This document shows positions 55,642-62,657 of a stretch of DNA of 64,000 nucleotides, piece after piece. The position numbers and the translations under genes were made by a program. The notes below the pieces were generated by a model. The model had not been told where the DNA came from, ran no database searches, and worked only from the letters and a program-made list of their open reading frames with translations. Every line of letters begins with the position of its first letter. The stretch's first letter is position 1. Source of the stretch: Streptomyces sp. NRRL F-2580 (lineage in GTDB: Bacteria > Actinomycetota > Actinomycetes > Streptomycetales > Streptomycetaceae); NCBI RefSeq assembly GCF_000720115.1, contig NZ_JOIR01000001.1:186001-250000 (forward strand), read 5' to 3'.

Positions 55642-55657
55642 AAGTTGGGATGTGACA
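55642..55657 (+). promoter_or_regulatory. Operator-like site 21
   Basis: The sequence aagttgggatgtgaca, two bases before the GTG of the 35-residue frame, similar to sites 7 and 15 that adjoin start codons. Confidence 0.75.
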
Positions 55658-55659
55658 TT

Positions 55660-55767
55660 GTGGGTGACCGGGGCGAGGTCGTGACGCAGGAAGACTGCCT
55701 GGACGCCTTCTGGCAGACCGTTGCCGAGTTGACCATCAAGTACGCCGACCGCCTTGCGGAGGGCTAG
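55660..55767 (+). CDS. 35-residue protein convergent with integrase
   Basis: The frame encodes a helical, acidic peptide (VVTQEDCLDAFWQTVAELTI, then KYADRLAEG). Its stop TAG and the integrase stop TAG share the palindrome CTAG, a four-base convergent overlap. It follows operator-like sites 20 and 21, so it is probably shut off in the lysogen. A partner of the integrase (for example an excision factor) is one possibility, based on position only. The GTG lacks a classic ribosome binding site; a second GTG lies six codons on. Confidence 0.45.
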   Translation: MGDRGEVVTQEDCLDAFWQTVAELTIKYADRLAEG

Positions 55768-57545
55768 GCCGCCAGCTCCTGGTCCTTCTTGGTGGGCTTC
55801 GGCGGCGGCGGAACCCACATGGGCCAGATCGTGCACTTGGTTGCGACCTTCCGGCCACGGTTCACCCGTATCTCCCGCACCAAGGTCTTGATCAACTTTC
55901 GCTGGTCGGCCACATCTGCCACCTCCAGCAGCTTCATGACCGTCGCGAAGTCCTCGATCTCGGGCTTCGGCGTAATTACCGGAGCGTCCTTGATCTTCTT
56001 CTTGAGGGCGGCCTGCTCCTCCTTGAGGCGGTATTTCGTACCGTCGTATTCCGCCCGGCGGCGACGGGCGGCCTCGTCCGAGATCAACTCGTTGAGAACG
56101 GCATCCGTCAGCTTGTCTTCCTTGGCCCGTAGCTCCGTCAGCTCCCGGGTGATCTGATCCAACCGAATCGTCTCCTCGGTGGCCTTCTCCTTGATCTGCT
56201 GCGCCTGGAGCTGAGCCACGCGGGCCGGCACGCTTCCAGCGCCCTGCGGATCTTCCTCAACGCGCTTCAACAGCCAGTCCTTGACGACTGTCATGACCGT
56301 CTCCAGCGAGACGTAGACACCCCCGCCAGGGCAGTCCTTGAACTTCATCTGCCGTGTGCATCGGAACAGCACGTCGAAGGGGTTGGGCTTCCCGTCCTTC
56401 CAGGGCCTCTGGACCTTCTTGGCGCGAAGCATGGCGTGCATATTGTTGCCGCAGCCCGAGCATGTCAGGGCTCCCGAGACTTCGTACTTAGCTGAGTGGT
56501 CGTGGGCCTTGTCGTCGTCCTGCTTGCCCTTGAGGCGACGCGCAACGTACGCATCCCAGACCTGCTCGCAGTAGACAGGATCGTCCCAGATCGCCTGATG
56601 CTTGCCTCGGTAATAGAGGTACGAGGTGATGTCCCTGTGCGCGCTCTTACGCCTCTTCTTGGTGGTCCCGTCCTCGCGTGTGATCACGACATGGAGCTCT
56701 TCCGGGAGCGTGTACCGGACGTAGCCAAGCCCGAAGCCGGAATCCAAGATCGAGTAGAGGTCCCCGGCGTCGATCTCCCGGCCCGTCCAGTGAACGACTC
56801 CCTTCGCGCGCAGCCACAGAACCATTGACCGTGCCGACTTGCCCTTGATGGCGTCAAGGTAGAGCTGGCCGTAGATGGGGTTAGTGACCCTGTCGCGCTT
56901 GAGAACGCCGTCCTTGCAGTTCGGGCACTTGTCCATAGGCTTGCCCGGTTCGGGTGTAGGGCATGTGTCGCAGCGGTAGTAACCGAACTTTCCGCGGCCA
57001 GCCGAACCGTGGGGGAGGCCGTGATTCTTGCGGCGCTCGATGGCCGCCTTCCACATGTCCGACTTCTGGTTGGACTCCAGCTCGGCAATGTTGAGCATCT
57101 GAGCGATGGCGAAGCGGCCGATCGTCGTCTTGCCGTCGAAGTCCTCGTGAGCTGCCCGGACCTCGATCCCGTAGGCCAGGAGATCGTCAAGGTGTTGCAG
57201 CGACTCACGCAGGTTGCGCCCGAAGCGCGACCAGATCCAGAGGATCAGGACATCGAATTCCTTGTTCCGGGCCATCTCCTTGATCTCGGAGATCTTCCGG
57301 TCCTCGAACTCTCGGCCAGACTCACCGAGGTCCATGATCGGCTCGATGGTCACTTCGATGTCGTTTGCATCGGCCAGCTTCATGCCGTGGCCGACCTGGA
57401 GTTCCGGGCTGATCATGTCTGCCCGAGCCTGAGATACGCGGACGTAGATGATGCCGCGCTTCTTACGCCGGAACGATGCGGGTATTCCGTCGTCCTCGGC
57501 GGGGCGGAGTCGGATGGGGGCAGGTGCGGGAACCACGGTTGTCAC
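55764..57545 (-). CDS. int: Large serine recombinase (integrase)
   Basis: A 593-residue large serine integrase. The catalytic domain begins with IIYVRVSQARADMISPELQ (nucleophile Ser in YVRVS), then WIWSRFGRNLRESLQHLDDL and DGKTTIGRFAIAQMLN. The recombinase domain carries GYYRCDTC... KCPNC, an unusual extra Cys pair, and the zinc ribbon follows at CSGCGNN...CTRQMKFKDCPGG. A long coiled coil ends the protein. It catalyses attP x attB strand exchange. The start could be this GTG or one nine bases later. It stands about 80 bp from the host junction. Confidence 0.94.
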   Translation of the reverse strand: MTTVVPAPAPIRLRPAEDDGIPASFRRKKRGIIYVRVSQARADMISPELQVGHGMKLADANDIEVTIEPIMDLGESGREFEDRKISEIKEMARNKEFDVLILWIWSRFGRNLRESLQHLDDLLAYGIEVRAAHEDFDGKTTIGRFAIAQMLNIAELESNQKSDMWKAAIERRKNHGLPHGSAGRGKFGYYRCDTCPTPEPGKPMDKCPNCKDGVLKRDRVTNPIYGQLYLDAIKGKSARSMVLWLRAKGVVHWTGREIDAGDLYSILDSGFGLGYVRYTLPEELHVVITREDGTTKKRRKSAHRDITSYLYYRGKHQAIWDDPVYCEQVWDAYVARRLKGKQDDDKAHDHSAKYEVSGALTCSGCGNNMHAMLRAKKVQRPWKDGKPNPFDVLFRCTRQMKFKDCPGGGVYVSLETVMTVVKDWLLKRVEEDPQGAGSVPARVAQLQAQQIKEKATEETIRLDQITRELTELRAKEDKLTDAVLNELISDEAARRRRAEYDGTKYRLKEEQAALKKKIKDAPVITPKPEIEDFATVMKLLEVADVADQRKLIKTLVREIRVNRGRKVATKCTIWPMWVPPPPKPTKKDQELAA

Positions 57546-57599
57546 GTCCTCCAACGATAGGTGATGGATACACCCGTCGCTGACGGACCAAAGTCCCGA

Positions 57600-57645
57600 C
57601 CAGGCAGTGCCTAGGTCCCGTGATGCACACTCGGAGCGACGAAGC
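57600..57645. other. att: Right prophage attachment junction (att)
   Basis: To the right of about 57,632 the minus strand encodes the N-terminus of a host uracil permease (GLGAQHVVAMFGASFVAP). To the left the reading frame changes to SVHHGT and stops, and phage sequence leads to the integrase start. The break therefore marks the recombination site. The core dinucleotide cannot be defined without the left junction. The crossover is at or just left of the GTCGCTCCG codons on the minus strand. Confidence 0.78.
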
Positions 57646-57787
57646 TCGCGCCGAACATCGCCACGACGTGCTGGGCGCCCAGCCCGGCGGTCCGCGGCCA
57701 CGACAGCCGCTCCTCCGGCCGGACCACCGCGCCGGGGGCGGGTGTCCGCCCGTCTCCGTGCAGGGTCCAACCCACGCCGAGGCCCAT
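57611..57787 (-). pseudogene. 5' fragment of uracil permease gene, split by prophage
   Basis: Codons 1-52 (MGLGVGWTLHGDGRTPAPGA... ERLSWPRTAGLGAQHVVAMF) match the start of Streptomyces uracil/xanthine permeases, which continue with a multi-span transporter. The frame then passes into phage-end sequence and stops after SVHHGT. The remaining part should lie at the other prophage end, outside this window. The lysogen thus lacks an intact permease unless a second copy exists; precise excision would restore it. An alternative start 8 codons earlier is possible. Confidence 0.82.
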
Positions 57788-57839
57788 GTTCCACTCCTCT
57801 TCTCCGGACACTCCCCAGCGCCGGCCGCTGACATGTCGA

Positions 57840-57870
57840 GGCCGCAGCGCACGGAAGTGCCGCTGCGGCC
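57840..57870 (-). terminator. Terminator of MFS gene
   Basis: Perfect 10-bp arms GGCCGCAGCG / CGCTGCGGCC with an 11-base loop, just after the MFS stop codon in the host flank. Confidence 0.72.
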
Positions 57871-57880
57871 AGTCGACATA

Positions 57881-59125
57881 TTACGGCCGGATATCGATGG
57901 GTTCGTCCCGATCGGCCGGGTCGGCCTTCTCGCCGGCCCCGCCCCCAGACTGCCCCACCGGCGGCCGCCGGCGCAGTACCGCGGCGCCCACGACCAGCGC
58001 GAAGGCCAGCAGCGTGACCAGTCCGAAGGACACCACCAGCGAACTCGCGTCGGCCACCGCGCCGATCGCCGACGGCGCGATCAGCCCCGAGGTGTACGTG
58101 ATCGTCGCGACGCCCGCGATGGCCTCGGCCGGGGCCGGCCCGCTGCGCCCCGCCGCGGCGAAGGCCAGCGGGACCACCACCGCGATGCCGAGCCCGATCA
58201 TCCCGAAGCCGGCCAGGGCCGCCCCCGGGTGCCGCACCAGGACCACGAGCAGCCCGCCCGCGGTGGCCAGTACGCCGCCCGCCCGGACGGTGCGCACCGG
58301 CCCGAACCGGTCCACCACCCGGTCCCCGGCCAGCCGGGCCACGGCCATGGTGAGCGCGAAGGCGGTGGTGGAGGCGGCCGCCAGCCCGGCGTCCGTGTGC
58401 AGCACGTCCCGCAGGTACACCGCCGACCAGTCCAGGCTCGCGCCCTCGGCGAAGACCGCGCAGAAGCCGATGGCCCCGATGAACAGCGCGGACTTCGGGG
58501 GCAGCGTGAAGTGCGGCGGTGCCTGCGCCTCCGCGTCGCTGCGCAGGTCCAGTACGCCCCGTACGGCGATCAGGCCGGCCGCGGTGAGGACGAGCGCGGC
58601 GACCAGGTGGTGCAGCCGGGCGTCGGCCCCGGTGTGCGCGGCGACCGTCCCGGCGGCCGATCCGATCAGCGCGCCCACGCTCCACATGCCGTGCAGCGAG
58701 GACATGATCGAGTGGCCCAGCCGGTTCTCGGTCTCCACGCCCAGGGCGTTCATCGCCACGTCCGACATGCCCGCGGTGGCCCCGTAGACGAGCAGTGCCA
58801 GGCAGAGGACGGGCAGGTTCGGGGCGAGGCTCGGCAGGATCAGGGAGAGGGTCCACATCGCCAGCAGTCCCCGCAGTGCGGTGCGCGCGCCGAACCGGTG
58901 GTTGATCCGCCCGGCCAGCGGCATCGCGAACGCCGCACCGAGGGCGGGGAAGGCGAGGGCGAGTCCCAGGGTGCCCGCGCTGAGCTGGGCGTGGTCCTGG
59001 ATCCAGGGGATGCGGGTGGCGAAGGAGCCGGTGACGGCGCCGTGGGCGCAGAAGACGGCCGCGATGGCGAAACGGGCATGGCGCAGGCGCGCCGGGCTGA
59101 GGTCGTTGTCCCCGGTCATGAGCAT
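57881..59125 (-). CDS. MFS transporter
   Basis: A 414-residue membrane protein with about 12 hydrophobic spans, the MFS loop GRINHRFGARTALRG after span 2, and NRLGHSIMSSLHGMWSVGAL in the middle, as in the ProP/YbjJ-like sugar/drug exporter families. An ATG two codons later is also possible. It is divergent from the ROK regulator, with a palindromic site between them. The ROK pairing points to a sugar-like substrate or efflux role. Host chromosomal gene. Confidence 0.82.
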   Translation of the reverse strand: MLMTGDNDLSPARLRHARFAIAAVFCAHGAVTGSFATRIPWIQDHAQLSAGTLGLALAFPALGAAFAMPLAGRINHRFGARTALRGLLAMWTLSLILPSLAPNLPVLCLALLVYGATAGMSDVAMNALGVETENRLGHSIMSSLHGMWSVGALIGSAAGTVAAHTGADARLHHLVAALVLTAAGLIAVRGVLDLRSDAEAQAPPHFTLPPKSALFIGAIGFCAVFAEGASLDWSAVYLRDVLHTDAGLAAASTTAFALTMAVARLAGDRVVDRFGPVRTVRAGGVLATAGGLLVVLVRHPGAALAGFGMIGLGIAVVVPLAFAAAGRSGPAPAEAIAGVATITYTSGLIAPSAIGAVADASSLVVSFGLVTLLAFALVVGAAVLRRRPPVGQSGGGAGEKADPADRDEPIDIRP

Positions 59126-59129
59126 TAAA

Positions 59130-59152
59130 CTATCAGGGACCCTGCCTGATAG
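59130..59152. promoter_or_regulatory. Palindromic operator between MFS and ROK genes
   Basis: Perfect 8-bp inverted arms CTATCAGG / CCTGATAG with 7 bases between, in the 49-bp gap of the divergent pair. It is the likely ROK repressor site controlling both genes. Confidence 0.75.
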
Positions 59153-59174
59153 ATAATGGCCTCGACTCCCTAGG

Positions 59175-60368
59175 ATGGGCGCCGTGACTTCCGCCCCCGC
59201 CCCGGTACCGTCCCCTGCCCCTGCCCCTGCCCCTGCCCCTGCCCCGGCACCGTCGCCCGCCTCGCCCAGCACGGCCCGGGCCCTCAACGACCGCCTCGCC
59301 CTGCGGCTCCTCCAGGAGTCCGGGCCGCTGACGGCCGCCCAGCTCAAGTCCATGACCGGCCTCTCCCGCCCCTCGGTCGCCGACCTCGTCGAACGGCTCA
59401 CCGGAGCCGGGCTGATCGAGGTCGTCGGGGAGTCCGGCGAACAGCGGCGCGGCCCCAACGCCAAGCTGTACGGGATCGTCGCCGACCGCGCGCACCTGGC
59501 CGCCCTGGACGTCCGCACCGACCGGGTCACCGCCGTCGTCACCGACCTCCTCGGCCGGCCCCTGGCCGAGGCCGCCCTGCCCGTCGGCGCACCCGAGGAC
59601 GCGGTCGCGGCCCTGCTGCGCACCGCGCACGAGGCCGGCGCGTCCGCCCTGCACACCGTCGTCATCGGAGCCCCCGGCCTGGTCACCCCGGCCACCGGCG
59701 AACTCCGCGACACCATCGGCCTGCCCGCGTGGCACCGCGACCTGGTGGGCGCCCTGCAACGGACCCTGCCCGCCGTGGTGGTGGTCGAGAACGAGACCAA
59801 CCTGGCCGCCCTCGCCGAACAGCGCCTGGGCGTCGCCCGCGACCTGGACTCCTTCGTGCTGCTGTGGCTCGGCGCGGGCGTGGGCGCGGCGGTGGTCCTG
59901 GACGGCCGGCTGCGCCGGGGCGCCTCCGGCGGGGCGGGCGAGATCGGCTTCCTCCCGGTACCCGGCACCGGCACCCTGCCGTCGGCCACCGAGTGCGGGG
60001 GCGGCTTCCACGCCCTGGCGGGCCGGGAGGCGGTGGCGGCGCTCGCGGCGGAACACGGCTTCCGGGGGCCGGCGGAGGAGGCGGTGGCCGGGGCGGCCGG
60101 AGACGTGTTCCTGGACGCGCTGGCCGAGCGGCTCGCCCTCGGCGCCGCGGCGGTTGCGGCGGTGCTCGACCCGGGCTGCGTGGTCCTCGGCGGTGAGCTC
60201 GGGCGCGCGGGGGGCGATGCGCTGGCCGCCCGCGTCGCCGCCCGACTCGCCACCCTGTCCCCGGTGCCGACCGCGGTCCGCGCCACCGTGCTCGGTGACC
60301 GGGCGGTCCTCACCGGCGCCCGCCTGGCCGCCCGCGAGGCGGCGCAGGAAGTCCTGTTCGGGGGGTAG
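59175..60368 (+). CDS. ROK-family transcriptional repressor
   Basis: A 397-residue protein. Residues 1-33 are Pro/Ala repeats encoded by tandem CCTGCC-type hexamers. A winged helix-turn-helix follows (LLQESGPLTAAQLKSMTGLS, then RPSVADLVERLTGAGLIE), then the ROK sugar-kinase-like domain (VIGAPGLVTPATGEL, VVVENETNLAALAEQR, GAGVGAAVVLDG, GGAGEIGFLPV). Zinc-type ROK cysteines are mostly missing (only ECGGGFHAL). Repressor of the adjacent MFS gene, probably induced by a sugar. A GTG at 59,184 is an alternative start. Confidence 0.85.
   Translation: MGAVTSAPAPVPSPAPAPAPAPAPAPSPASPSTARALNDRLALRLLQESGPLTAAQLKSMTGLSRPSVADLVERLTGAGLIEVVGESGEQRRGPNAKLYGIVADRAHLAALDVRTDRVTAVVTDLLGRPLAEAALPVGAPEDAVAALLRTAHEAGASALHTVVIGAPGLVTPATGELRDTIGLPAWHRDLVGALQRTLPAVVVVENETNLAALAEQRLGVARDLDSFVLLWLGAGVGAAVVLDGRLRRGASGGAGEIGFLPVPGTGTLPSATECGGGFHALAGREAVAALAAEHGFRGPAEEAVAGAAGDVFLDALAERLALGAAAVAAVLDPGCVVLGGELGRAGGDALAARVAARLATLSPVPTAVRATVLGDRAVLTGARLAAREAAQEVLFGG
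59212..59245 (+). repeat. Tandem CCTGCC-type hexamers in ROK gene
   Basis: About five copies of a CCTGCC-like hexamer encode the Pro-Ala repeats near the start of the ROK protein. Unit loss or gain would keep the frame. Confidence 0.7.
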
Positions 60369-60904
60369 GACCGGCAGGACCGGTCCCACGGGTGGCTAGG
60401 CGGGGCTCCGCCCCGGACCCCGCGCCTCAATCGCCGGCGAGGCTGAATGTGCGCGGCGAGGCCGAACCGGCCGGTTGGGACGGGGGTGGGTGTGTGTCGG
60501 GGTGATCCCCGCAGGGCGTCGAACGCAACGAGGTTGCGCTCTCCGACCCCTCGTCACGTTCGGCGCCCGAGGAGACGCCCCGGCGCGCGCCCGCCCCCGG
60601 CACAACCGGCCCCCACCCGCTCGGCCTCGCCGCAACCGGCCCCCGGCCCCGGCTGGGCCCCGGTGCAACCGGCCCCGTACCCCGCCCGAGCGGCGCAGCC
60701 AACCGGCCCTGCCCGACAGGGCGCGGCTCCGGCCCTGACCTCGGCCCGCGCCGCACGAATTCAGCCCCTCCGGCGTTTGAGGAGCGGGTCCGGGCGGAGC
60801 CCGGCGGGGTCCGGGGCGGAGCCCCGATCTTTGGGCCGCACGATCCAGCCCCTCCGGCGTTTGAGGCGCGGGGTGCGGGGTGGAGCCCCGGCACGCCCGG
60901 GCCG
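60369..60904. repeat. Intergenic region with Streptomyces repeat elements
   Basis: 536 bp without a gene. It contains two copies of CAGCCCCTCCGGCGTTTGAG (near 60,766 and 60,848), each followed by a GGGGCGGAGCCCC-type stem, plus an inverted relative near 60,398-60,445. These resemble short repeats common in Streptomyces intergenic regions. Several frames exist but their composition is that of GC-rich random sequence. Confidence 0.72.
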
Positions 60905-61639
60905 TCAACGCGCCGACAGGAAGTCCTCGAACGTGGCCTTGCCGACGGCGTGCGCCGGAGTCAGGTGCGCGCCGCGGCGGAAGGCCGCGAAGGCCTTGCC
61001 CGGGAGCCGGACCGGGAGGACCGGGCGGCGGCGGCCCGTGCCGCGGAGGTAGGCCCGGGCCAGGTCCGTCATGTCGCGCGACTCGGGGCCGCCCATGTCC
61101 GGTACCCGCCCCGCCGGTGGGGCGGCCGCGAGGGCTGCCAGCCGGTCCGCGACCTCGTCGACCGAGATCGGCTGGTCCCGAGTCCCCGCGGGCACCAGCA
61201 GGACCGGCAGCTTCGCCATCGCCCGGAAGTAGCCGTGGACGAGGTCGTGGAACTGGGTGGTGCGCAGCACCGTCCAGCCCAGGCCCGACTCCTCCAGCAT
61301 CCGCTCGACCTTGTGCTTGACCTGGTAGTACGGGTACGGAACCTGGTCCACGCCCACGATCGAGATGTAGACGACGTTGCGGACCGTTCCGGCCCGCCGG
61401 GCCGCCTCGATGAGGTGGCCCGCCGCCGTCTCGTCCCCGCCGCGCGGGCTGCTCGCACAGTGCACGACGACCTCGGCGCCCGCCGTCGCCGCGTCCAGCC
61501 CGCCGCCGTCCCGCAGGTCGACGGGGTGGTCCGGGGCGTGCCGGCTCAGGACGCGGACCTCGTGGCCCGCGTCCCGCAGCCGGGTGACGACCTGCGATCC
61601 GAGGGTTCCCGTGCCGCCGGTGACGAGGATGGTGCTCAT
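60905..61639 (-). CDS. NmrA/SDR-type NAD(P)-binding protein
   Basis: A 244-residue protein with TILVTGGTGTLGSQVVTRLR (Rossmann GxxGxxG), VVHCASSP and VVYISIVGVDQVPYPYYQVK, the atypical SDR pattern. It is the partner gene class (oxidoreductase/epimerase) usually found beside ECF41 sigma factors, as here. The candidate promoter TGTCACA lies at the end of the sigma gene. Confidence 0.88.
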   Translation of the reverse strand: MSTILVTGGTGTLGSQVVTRLRDAGHEVRVLSRHAPDHPVDLRDGGGLDAATAGAEVVVHCASSPRGGDETAAGHLIEAARRAGTVRNVVYISIVGVDQVPYPYYQVKHKVERMLEESGLGWTVLRTTQFHDLVHGYFRAMAKLPVLLVPAGTRDQPISVDEVADRLAALAAAPPAGRVPDMGGPESRDMTDLARAYLRGTGRRRPVLPVRLPGKAFAAFRRGAHLTPAHAVGKATFEDFLSAR

Positions 61640-61681
61640 GGTCCGTCCGTCCTTCCCTGGAGAAAAGCCTTCGCCAGCAGG

Positions 61682-61708
61682 GACTGGACAGCCCTCAGGA
61701 ATGTGACA
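61682..61708 (-). promoter_or_regulatory. Candidate ECF41-type promoter of SDR gene
   Basis: On the minus strand TGTCACA (61,702-61,708), the reported ECF41 -35 element, is followed after 16 bases by AGTC (61,682-61,685), one change from the reported -10 CGTC. The SDR start is 43 bases further. The -35 lies inside the last codons of the sigma gene. Confidence 0.5.
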
Positions 61709-62579
61709 GCTGGCGCCGCAGGAATTGCAGCTTCTCCGGGTTCACGACCGCCTGCATCCCGCTGACCAGGCCGTCCTCGAATTCGATCAGCAGGACCGCC
61801 GCCTCCCCGAACAGCAGCGCGGGCGCCCCGTTGACCTCCGTGAAGGTGATCGGCAGGCCCGCCACGTACTTGCCCAGCGCGCCGATCGCGAAGCGGGCCA
61901 CCTTGTCGCGGCCCAGGATCGGCCGCCGGGCCGCGTTGACCACGCCGCCGCCGTCCGACACGTACCGCACGTCCGCCGTCAGCATGCTCTCCAGCCGGGA
62001 CACGTCCCCGCTGCGCGCCGCCGACATGAAGGTGTCCACCAGGCCCTGCCACTGCGCGGGGTCGGGCCGGAAGCGCGGCCGCGGGGCCTCCACGTGCCGG
62101 GCCGCCCGCCGGTACAGCTGGCGGCAGTTGGCCTCGGAGAGGTCGAGCAGCCCGGCGATCTCCCGGTGTCCGTACGCGAAGGCCTCGCGCAGCACGTACA
62201 CCGCCCGCTCCACCGGCGTGAGCTGCTCCATGAGCACCAGCAGGGCCATGGACACGCTGTCCCGCTGCTCCGCCGACTCCAGCGGGCCGAGCGTCCCGTC
62301 CCCGGTGAGGACCGGCTCGGGCAGCCAGGGGCCGACGTACTCCTCGCGCCGGGCCCGCGCCGAGGTGAGCTGGTTGAGGCACAGGTTCGTGACGACCTTG
62401 GCGAGCCAGGCCCCCGGGTGCCCGACGTCCCCGCGGTCCGCCGACGCCCAGCGCAGGTACGCGTCCTGAACGGTGTCCTCGGCCTCCGCGGCGGAGCCGA
62501 GCATGCGGTAGGCGATGCCGAACATCCGGGGCCGGTGTTCCTCGAAGACCGCGTCGCTCGCGGTGACATGGGTGCTCAC
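61695..62579 (-). CDS. ECF41-type sigma factor (SigJ-like) with SnoaL domain
   Basis: A 294-residue sigma factor. Region 2 FEEHRPRMFGIAYRMLGS... EAEDTVQDAYLRW, region 4 LTPVERAVYVLREAFAYGHR... IAGLLDLSEANCRQLYRRAA, and a C-terminal SnoaL-like domain. The linker WLPEP and the conserved DGGG and NPEK motifs are specific to ECF41, in which the C-terminal domain modulates activity instead of an anti-sigma factor. The downstream SDR gene is its expected target. Confidence 0.9.
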   Translation of the reverse strand: MSTHVTASDAVFEEHRPRMFGIAYRMLGSAAEAEDTVQDAYLRWASADRGDVGHPGAWLAKVVTNLCLNQLTSARARREEYVGPWLPEPVLTGDGTLGPLESAEQRDSVSMALLVLMEQLTPVERAVYVLREAFAYGHREIAGLLDLSEANCRQLYRRAARHVEAPRPRFRPDPAQWQGLVDTFMSAARSGDVSRLESMLTADVRYVSDGGGVVNAARRPILGRDKVARFAIGALGKYVAGLPITFTEVNGAPALLFGEAAVLLIEFEDGLVSGMQAVVNPEKLQFLRRQLSHS

Positions 62580-62600
62580 CCGGACAGCCTAGGCACGGGC

Positions 62601-62634
62601 GAGGACCCGGTGGCCGCCGGGCCACCGGGTCCTC
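62601..62634 (-). terminator. Terminator-like hairpin upstream of sigma gene
   Basis: A perfect 15-bp stem GAGGACCCGGTGGCC / GGCCACCGGGTCCTC with a 4-base loop, just beyond the chitinase stop codon. Confidence 0.85.
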
Positions 62635-62657
62635 ACTCGCTCACGCGCGGATCAGGG

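Noticed and set aside
286..55657. Reading the 16-bp sites as phage promoters
   Set aside because: Several sites end 0-2 bases before start codons or lie inside coding sequence, and no shared -10-like element follows at fixed distance. Kept only as an alternative.
55764..58856. One 1,030-codon minus-strand frame covering integrase and host flank
   Set aside because: Only the part from about 57,545 leftward has serine-recombinase motifs; the upstream part is the antisense/shadow of the MFS gene and crosses the attachment junction.
60447..61052. Long plus-strand frames in the ROK-SDR gap
   Set aside because: They run over GC-rich intergenic repeats and the antisense of the SDR gene; low-complexity Pro/Ala/Arg products.
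61698..61708. GGAATGTGACA in the host sigma gene resembles the phage 16-bp site
   Set aside because: Lacks AAGTT, lies opposite to the direction of transcription of its gene and coincides with the ECF41 -35 element TGTCACA. Treated as coincidence.
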